The notes under the pieces were generated by a model, which made no database searches, had not been told where the DNA came from, and was given only the letters and a program-made list of their open reading frames with translations. This document shows, piece by piece, positions 59,372-64,000 of a stretch of DNA of 64,000 nucleotides (positions are counted from its first letter, which is position 1; each line of letters opens with the position of its first letter). Origin of the DNA: Neiella litorisoli (lineage in GTDB: Bacteria; Pseudomonadota; Gammaproteobacteria; Enterobacterales; Neiellaceae). The stretch is from assembly GCF_014773395.1 (NCBI RefSeq), contig NZ_JACXAF010000013.1:1-64000 (forward strand), given 5' to 3'. Position numbers and translations under genes: made by a program.

Positions 59372-59459
59372 TGGGGGATGAAGCGCACTCGATTGCCCAC
59401 TCCACTCAAACAAACCAAGCGGCTTATGGTCGACTCCAAACTCCTTTGAGTTCAGTAAC

Positions 59460-59693
59460 TTGCAGCTATGCGAGGTTACTGTGATACAAAGTGTGCAACA
59501 AAATGAGCAGCGGAAGCTTAAACACACCTATCTGCGCAATGGCATTTATTATCTCTGTCTGCGTGTCCCTTCGATCGTAAGAGATTTCACAAAGCTCCCG
59601 CAGTTCATTCGCTTTAGCTTGCGGACACGCTCGCCCAAGCAAGCACGCCAAACCGTTCAAGAATGTTGTAGCTACAAAAAGTTTGTGGGATAG
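59460..59693 (+). pseudogene. N-terminal fragment of a phage/island tyrosine integrase
   Basis: A short open frame (at most 77 residues, perhaps starting at GTG 59481) with HTYLRNGIYYLCLRVPSIVRD and FSLRTRSPKQARQTV. This is the pattern of the DUF6538-type N-terminal domain of phage integrases. It then ends at TAG 59691-59693; no catalytic core (R-H-R-Y) remains. It starts 20-40 bases after the third copy of the rnpB 3' end, the layout expected for an element integrated there. Interpreted as remnant; the short match makes the family call moderate. Confidence 0.6.
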
Positions 59694-59710
59694 GGAAAAC
59701 AGTGAGATAG

Positions 59711-59732
59711 CCATGGCGCGGCTGCGCCATGG
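59711..59732. other. Perfect hairpin downstream of uraA
   Basis: CCATGGCGC-GGCT-GCGCCATGG, a 9-bp perfect stem. It lies 14 bases beyond the uraA stop. No T-run on either strand, so a Rho-independent terminator is not supported, though it may protect the mRNA 3' end. Confidence 0.5.
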
Positions 59733-59745
59733 TTGAGTCAAAGAC

Positions 59746-60969
59746 TTAAGCGTGTTTGCCTTTTGGCAAAATAAGGTTCAAGACGATGGCAGTGATTGCC
59801 GCCAGCGCGATGCCGCGTAAGGTGAAGTCACCAAATTCGAAGAACATGCCGCCCAAACCAAATACCAAAGTGAGTGACACGATGGTCATGTTGCGTGGCA
59901 GGCTGATGTCATCACCCGCTTTCACCAGAGTGTTTAGACCAATTGCCGCAATAGCACCAAACAGTAAGGTCATGATGCCGCCCATTACAGGGACCGGAAT
60001 AGAGCTCAGTAATGCGCCGCTCTTGCCGCAGAATGACAGTAAAATCGCGAACACAGCGGCCCAAATCATGATCACTGGGTTGAACGCTCGAGTTAGCGCA
60101 ACAGCGCCGGTTACCTCTGAGTAGGTCGTGTTTGGCGGGCCACCGAACATTGCCGCTGCCGATGTCGCGACACCATCGCCCAATAAGGTGCGTTTTAGAC
60201 CAGGTTTCTTCAAGAAGTCTTTACCGGCGACGTTGGAAATGGCCACCATGTCACCGATGTGCTCAACGGCTGGAGCAATAGCAATTGGTACGATGAACAA
60301 AATCGCTTCCCAATGAAACTCAGGAGCGGTGAAGTTTGGAATTGCCACCCAAGGCGCGGCGGCGACGCCATCAAAGCTAACCATGCCCATCAGCACCGCG
60401 ATGATGTAACCCACCACTAGACCTGACAAAATTGGTACCAGTCGCAGTAACCCTTTGCCCAGAATTGAAACCAAAATGGTGACGATTAGTGCCGGCATCG
60501 ACACCATGAGAGCCTGCTCAATACTAAACAGTTCAATGGCGCCATCGCCGGTGCGGCCCAGCGCCATGTGAACAGCGACGGGAGCGAGGTTGAGGCCAAT
60601 GACCATAATTACCGGACCAACCACAATTGGCGGCAGAATACGGTGAATGATGTCATTGCCGCGCAGCGCAACCAAGCCACTGAGCAGCATGTAGAACACG
60701 CCCGCAGCCATCAGGCCTGACATGGTGGCGGCAATGCCCCAAGTGGCTACGCCGTGGGAGATTGCTGGAATAAAGGCAAACGATGAGGCCAGAAAAATCG
60801 GCACTGAACGCTTGGTAATAAAGTGGAATAACAAGGTACCGATACCGGCGGTGAACAATGCCACGTTGGGATCTAAGCCAGTTAGAATCGGCACCAGCAC
60901 CAGTGCGCCGAAGGCGACAAAAAGCATTTGTGCGCCAATCAGAGCGGTGCGAACAGAGAAGGTTTGCAT
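59746..60969 (-). CDS. uraA: Uracil permease (NCS2 family) UraA
   Basis: A 407-residue nucleobase:cation symporter with about 14 transmembrane segments. Signatures include PILTGLDPNVALFTAGIGTLLFH, VEHIGDMVAISNV (acidic Glu in helix 8) and GGPPNTTYSEVTGAVALTR. Downstream of upp by 37 bases on the same strand, so uracil uptake and salvage are co-expressed. Confidence 0.95.
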   Translation of the reverse strand: MQTFSVRTALIGAQMLFVAFGALVLVPILTGLDPNVALFTAGIGTLLFHFITKRSVPIFLASSFAFIPAISHGVATWGIAATMSGLMAAGVFYMLLSGLVALRGNDIIHRILPPIVVGPVIMVIGLNLAPVAVHMALGRTGDGAIELFSIEQALMVSMPALIVTILVSILGKGLLRLVPILSGLVVGYIIAVLMGMVSFDGVAAAPWVAIPNFTAPEFHWEAILFIVPIAIAPAVEHIGDMVAISNVAGKDFLKKPGLKRTLLGDGVATSAAAMFGGPPNTTYSEVTGAVALTRAFNPVIMIWAAVFAILLSFCGKSGALLSSIPVPVMGGIMTLLFGAIAAIGLNTLVKAGDDISLPRNMTIVSLTLVFGLGGMFFEFGDFTLRGIALAAITAIVLNLILPKGKHA

Positions 60970-61006
60970 AGCGTTGTTGAGTCCTGCTGTGTGTTTTTAA
61001 TTGAAA

Positions 61007-61636
61007 TTATCGGGTGCCGAAGATCTTGTCGCCAGCATCGCCAAGGCCAGGAATGATGTAGCCTTTGTCATTTAAATGATCGTCAACTGATGCGACATAA
61101 ATATCGATATCTGGGTGAGCCGCTTCTAGTTTGGCAATGCCTTCCGGCGCGGCGACGAGGAATAGTCCTTGAATGTGCTTACAGCCCTTTTGCTTGAGCA
61201 GATCAATGGTGGCAATCAGGGTACCGCCGGTGGCCAGCATAGGATCAACAATCAATGCGGTGCGCTCTTCGACATCACGAACGACTTTATCGAAATAGGC
61301 CACCGGCTCTAATGTTTCTTCATCTCGGTAGAGGCCAACCACGCTGATCTTGGCATTTGGCAGTAGGGTCTGAACGCCATCTAACATGCCTAAACCCGCC
61401 CGCAAAATCGGAACTAGGGTGATTTTTTTACCTTTGATGTTCTCAACTGCTAAAGGCGTACCTTGCCAACCTTTGATTTCAACCGTTTCAGTTTCGAGGT
61501 TACGAGTGGCTTCGTAAGTAAGCAGAGCACCGATTTCGCTGCATAATTCGCGAAATTGTTTGGTGCTGAGTCCTGCTTTTCGCATGAGTCCTAGTTTGTG
61601 TTGCACCAGTGGGTGCTTGATTTCAAAAACGGCCAT
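61007..61636 (-). CDS. upp: Uracil phosphoribosyltransferase
   Basis: A 209-residue PRTase forming UMP from uracil and PRPP. The motifs are [14 protein letters not shown], the PRPP loop [15 protein letters not shown] and the terminal [13 protein letters not shown] 61636 (MAVFEIKHP) gives the usual length; the longer frame upstream has no homologous sequence. Confidence 0.97.
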   Translation of the reverse strand: MAVFEIKHPLVQHKLGLMRKAGLSTKQFRELCSEIGALLTYEATRNLETETVEIKGWQGTPLAVENIKGKKITLVPILRAGLGMLDGVQTLLPNAKISVVGLYRDEETLEPVAYFDKVVRDVEERTALIVDPMLATGGTLIATIDLLKQKGCKHIQGLFLVAAPEGIAKLEAAHPDIDIYVASVDDHLNDKGYIIPGLGDAGDKIFGTR

Positions 61637-61789
61637 GATGGAGTCCTGACATGATGAGGTAAAAAATGCGCGTAACAAATAGCATAGCGACAATTTGCCA
61701 TTGTTGATGTTTGACAAGTCTCAGACAGGTCGACGATTTCCGTCGCCCTAGTGGCTGTCAACAAATCGCAACAGTCGATTAACGTGACA

Positions 61790-61816
61790 AAAAAAGCCAG
61801 TCGAGCGACTGGCTTT
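61790..61816 (-). terminator. Rho-independent terminator after the FocA-CBS gene
   Basis: AAAGCCAGTCG/CGACTGGCTTT, an 11-bp stem with a two-base loop and a T-run of about eight on the minus strand. It lies 32 bases beyond the gene's stop. Confidence 0.92.
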
Positions 61817-61847
61817 CAGTGAGCATCTTTATTAAAGCAGGGCCATT

Positions 61848-63296
61848 CTAAGCAACAATGTCATGACTTGGTACCAAATTTAGCTGCTGACCATAGATCG
61901 GCCGCAGTGCTGCCATTAGTTGCTGACGACTAACAGTGCCAACGAGTTGACCATTGCTCACCACTGGAAAGTGATGGGGTAAGTTCGGTGTCGCCGCTTG
62001 TGCTCGCTCTGCCATCGACAAGTTGGTCATCTGCAATGCGATACCCGCCGAGGTCACTGGGTACACCTTGTTTTTATCAACGCTGAGGTATTCGGCAAAA
62101 TCAAGCAGGGACTCATCACTGTCAACCGTTTGCACCTCGCGCACCATGAGATCTTGTACTTGTTGCGTGAGCGAAGGCATGAAATCACTTGCCCACATGT
62201 CAGCTAGGGCGTCTTGTAGTGAAAAGAAGCCGACCAACTTGTGGTTTCTGTCGACGACCGGTGCACCACTAATATGGCAGGCGAGTAATTGATCGAGAGC
62301 ATCTTGTACGGTCGCGCCAGCGCTCAAGGTTAGTGGCTTGCTGTCCATAATATCTTTAATTGTAAGGGTATCGTTTAGCATGTGTTTGTCCTCAGTAAGA
62401 CATAAATCGGTGGTGGTTGCGGGTGAGGCGGCAGTTGTTATGGCCGCGGGTTTCGGTTGAAAGATGGTTTGATAGCTCAAGCCAACCAGAATGGCGCCAC
62501 CAAACATATTGCCGAGCGTCACTGGGATCAGGTTGGCAGTGACAAAATGACTCCAAGTCAGTTCGCTGAACTGGCTGGCGGTCACTCCGGTTTGCAGCCA
62601 AAATTCGGCCGGAGCGAAGGTTTTGATGGCGATAGCGAGCGGCACCATGAACATGTTGGCAACACAGTGCTCAAAGCCACTGCTAACAAACATCGCCACA
62701 GGCAACATGATCAGCAGCGCTTTGGTAAGTATCTGACTGGTACTAAACGTCATCCAAATCGCCAGACACACCAACATGTTGCACAGCACGCCAAGTGAAA
62801 AAGCTTGAAGTGGGCTGTGATGCACTTTGTGCGCTGCCAATTGCAACGCATTCAGGCCCCACTGACCTTTGGCAAGCATGAACATGCCTGCGGCCATGAC
62901 CAGCGCCATTAAGACTAGCGCGCCAAGTAAGTTGCCAAGGTAGACTTTGAGCCAATTCACTAGCATGGCTTTACTGCTGATTTGGCCGTTAGCACGGGCA
63001 ATGGCAGACAATACCGAGCTGGTAAATAGCTCGGCACCACAGACCACGACCAGAATGAGACCAAGACTAAAGGCGACGCCGCCAGCCAATCGAGTGAGCC
63101 CCCAATTGCTGTGACTTCCTGTGGTCACGGTCAGATAGAACACAAATGCCAAGCCGATGAAAATGCCCGCCATCATTGCCAGCCCTATGGTTTCGCGGGT
63201 GCGTTTCTGTTGCTTGGCGAGCGTGTAGCCCTCTGCCACTGCGACCAGTTGGCGTGGATTAACAATGTCAGCAGTGCCAACGGTGTTAACAGTCAT
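61848..63296 (-). CDS. Formate/nitrite transporter (FocA/NirC family) fused to two CBS domains
   Basis: A 482-residue inner-membrane channel. Residues ~1-285 are an FNT channel with six transmembrane segments: GLTRLAGGVAFSLGLILVVVCGAELFTSSVL, and the central His segment SGFEHCVANMFMVP. A linker (~286-312) is followed by a CBS pair (about 316-372, DIMDSKPLTLSAGATVQDALDQL; and 383-470, DLMVREVQTVDSDESLLDF), which can bind adenine nucleotides. FNT proteins are normally ~270-290 residues. Divergent from a LysR gene, with a palindrome between them. Substrate (formate, nitrite or related anion) not decidable. Confidence 0.93.
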   Translation of the reverse strand: MTVNTVGTADIVNPRQLVAVAEGYTLAKQQKRTRETIGLAMMAGIFIGLAFVFYLTVTTGSHSNWGLTRLAGGVAFSLGLILVVVCGAELFTSSVLSAIARANGQISSKAMLVNWLKVYLGNLLGALVLMALVMAAGMFMLAKGQWGLNALQLAAHKVHHSPLQAFSLGVLCNMLVCLAIWMTFSTSQILTKALLIMLPVAMFVSSGFEHCVANMFMVPLAIAIKTFAPAEFWLQTGVTASQFSELTWSHFVTANLIPVTLGNMFGGAILVGLSYQTIFQPKPAAITTAASPATTTDLCLTEDKHMLNDTLTIKDIMDSKPLTLSAGATVQDALDQLLACHISGAPVVDRNHKLVGFFSLQDALADMWASDFMPSLTQQVQDLMVREVQTVDSDESLLDFAEYLSVDKNKVYPVTSAGIALQMTNLSMAERAQAATPNLPHHFPVVSNGQLVGTVSRQQLMAALRPIYGQQLNLVPSHDIVA

Positions 63297-63440
63297 TGCT
63301 CCTCTCCAGTATGGTGGTCGATTGCGCCCTGTTGGGCTCGGTAAGTCGTTGTGTCGTGCATGGATACACCCCTTTGTTGGTTGTTGTGTGTTGACTGCGG
63401 TTAGATTAGGGTGGGGCGCTAATCCAAGTAAAATTGATAA

Positions 63441-63460
63441 TTTGATTACGCTTAATCAAA
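63441..63460. promoter_or_regulatory. Candidate LysR operator (perfect inverted repeat)
   Basis: TTTGATTA-CGCT-TAATCAAA has 8-bp arms and lies in the divergent gap between the focA-CBS and lysR genes, 71 bases before the lysR ATG and 145 before focA-CBS. A T-N11-A core is contained. Inference from symmetry and layout. Confidence 0.55.
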
Positions 63461-63530
63461 TAAATTGATATTAGCTTTGCTAAGCTAGCGCTCAGGCAAG
63501 TGGTTATTGTCATTACCGAGGTGCACGAAC

Positions 63531-64000
63531 ATGCGTTATTCGCTAAAGCAGTTGGCCGTTTTTGATGCGATTGCTCGATTTGAAAGTGTCAGTCTGGCTG
63601 CTGATAAGTTGGCACTCACTCAGTCGGCAACAAGTATGGCGTTGGCTCAATTAGAAAAAATGCTCGGCAGGCCTTTGTTTGAGCGGCAAGGGCGGCGGTT
63701 GGTTCTGACCAACTGGGGAAAGTGGCTTCGTCCCCGGGCTAAGCAATTGTTGTTTGATGCACAGCAAATTGAATTAGGCTTTTATGATCAGCAAATCATT
63801 AGTGGCGAGTTACGCTTAGCGGCCAGTCAAACGGCAGCTGAGCATTTAGTACCTGAGCTTATCAGTCATCTTGATAGTGCATTTCCAGAATTGCGGATTG
63901 AGTTTGACGAAATTAACAGCGGCCATGTTATTGATGGGGTTCGGAACTACAAATTTGATCTCGGCATTATCGAAGGCCGATGCGATGATACCCGTATCGA
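63531..64000 (+). CDS. LysR family regulator, divergent from FocA-CBS (cut by window edge)
   Basis: The first 156 codons of a LysR-type regulator: MRYSLKQLAVFDAI, then the winged HTH (SVSLAADKLALTQSATSMALAQLEKMLG, LFERQGRRLVLTNWG) and the beginning of the effector domain (GELRLAASQTAAEHLVPELI; FDLGIIEGR). GAGG stands 10 bases before the ATG. The C-terminus is beyond the window. The LAxSQTxAEHLVPELI pattern resembles CysB/Cbl- and CbbR-like LysR members. It probably senses a small anion and regulates focA-CBS. Confidence 0.92.
   Translation, partial: MRYSLKQLAVFDAIARFESVSLAADKLALTQSATSMALAQLEKMLGRPLFERQGRRLVLTNWGKWLRPRAKQLLFDAQQIELGFYDQQIISGELRLAASQTAAEHLVPELISHLDSAFPELRIEFDEINSGHVIDGVRNYKFDLGIIEGRCDDTRI

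Noticed and set aside
60128-61000. Plus-strand frames opposite uraA
   Set aside because: Low-complexity shadows of membrane-protein codons.

Overview
The window is chromosomal DNA of a free-living, probably marine gammaproteobacterium, most like Alteromonadales (Shewanella/Alteromonas relatives). Four things point there: a mannose-sensitive haemagglutinin (MSH) pilus operon directly before mreBCD; the complete rpoN-lpt-kds-mla-murA cluster; a petABC (cytochrome bc1) operon between rplM-rpsI and sspAB; and the dolP-diaA-yraN-lpoA // rsmI-rnpB block. I infer this from gene order and protein families and did not identify the species.

Layout. 1-93: right end of an IS50/Tn5-type insertion sequence. 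94-545: non-coding, with stem-loop repeats. 546-6263: mshCDOPQ. 6270-6812: YbaK-type tRNA-editing domain protein on the minus strand. 6952-17793: mreBCD-maf-rng-yhdP-nitrilase-tldD. 17859-20316: darP (minus), then pmbA and a GNAT acetyltransferase. 20317-20896: a second repeat cluster. 20897-30151, all minus: mgtE, ptsO, rapZ, ptsN, hpf, rpoN, lptB, lptA, lptC, kdsC, kdsD, yrbG. 30561-35148, plus: mlaFEDCB, ibaG, murA. 35161-42146 is a more accessory stretch: a NifW-like small protein, an FG-GAP/ASPIC lipoprotein, a double Old Yellow Enzyme with a divergent LysR regulator, and a Sel1/TonB-C protein. 42216-46512: degS, degQ, zapG, zapE. 46513-47413: a 154-bp-period repeat array and the rplM promoter and leader. 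47414-52247: rplM-rpsI, petABC, sspAB. 52311-56582: dolP, diaA, yraN, lpoA (minus) and rsmI (plus). 56624-58651: a PTS EIIC-EAL fusion. 58858-59438: rnpB, whose 3' end is repeated with 115-bp spacing, followed by an integrase remnant. 59746-61636: uraA and upp. 61848 to the end: a FocA-CBS fusion and a divergent LysR gene cut by the window edge.

Most genes serve the cell envelope: pilus biogenesis, rod shape (MreBCD), LPS transport and Kdo synthesis (Lpt/Kds), phospholipid asymmetry (Mla), peptidoglycan (MurA, LpoA), the outer membrane (DolP, YhdP) and periplasmic quality control (DegS/DegQ). Nitrogen-PTS regulation (PtsO, PtsN, RapZ), respiration (bc1) and pyrimidine salvage are also present.

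The unusual material lies between or beside these core genes. It comprises (i) a dispersed stem-loop repeat family whose arm sequences differ between copies while pairing is kept, once expanded into a tandem array; (ii) three fusion proteins: two complete OYE domains in one chain, a PTS permease joined to a c-di-GMP phosphodiesterase, and a formate/nitrite channel joined to CBS domains; and (iii) a triplicated rnpB 3' end next to an integrase fragment.
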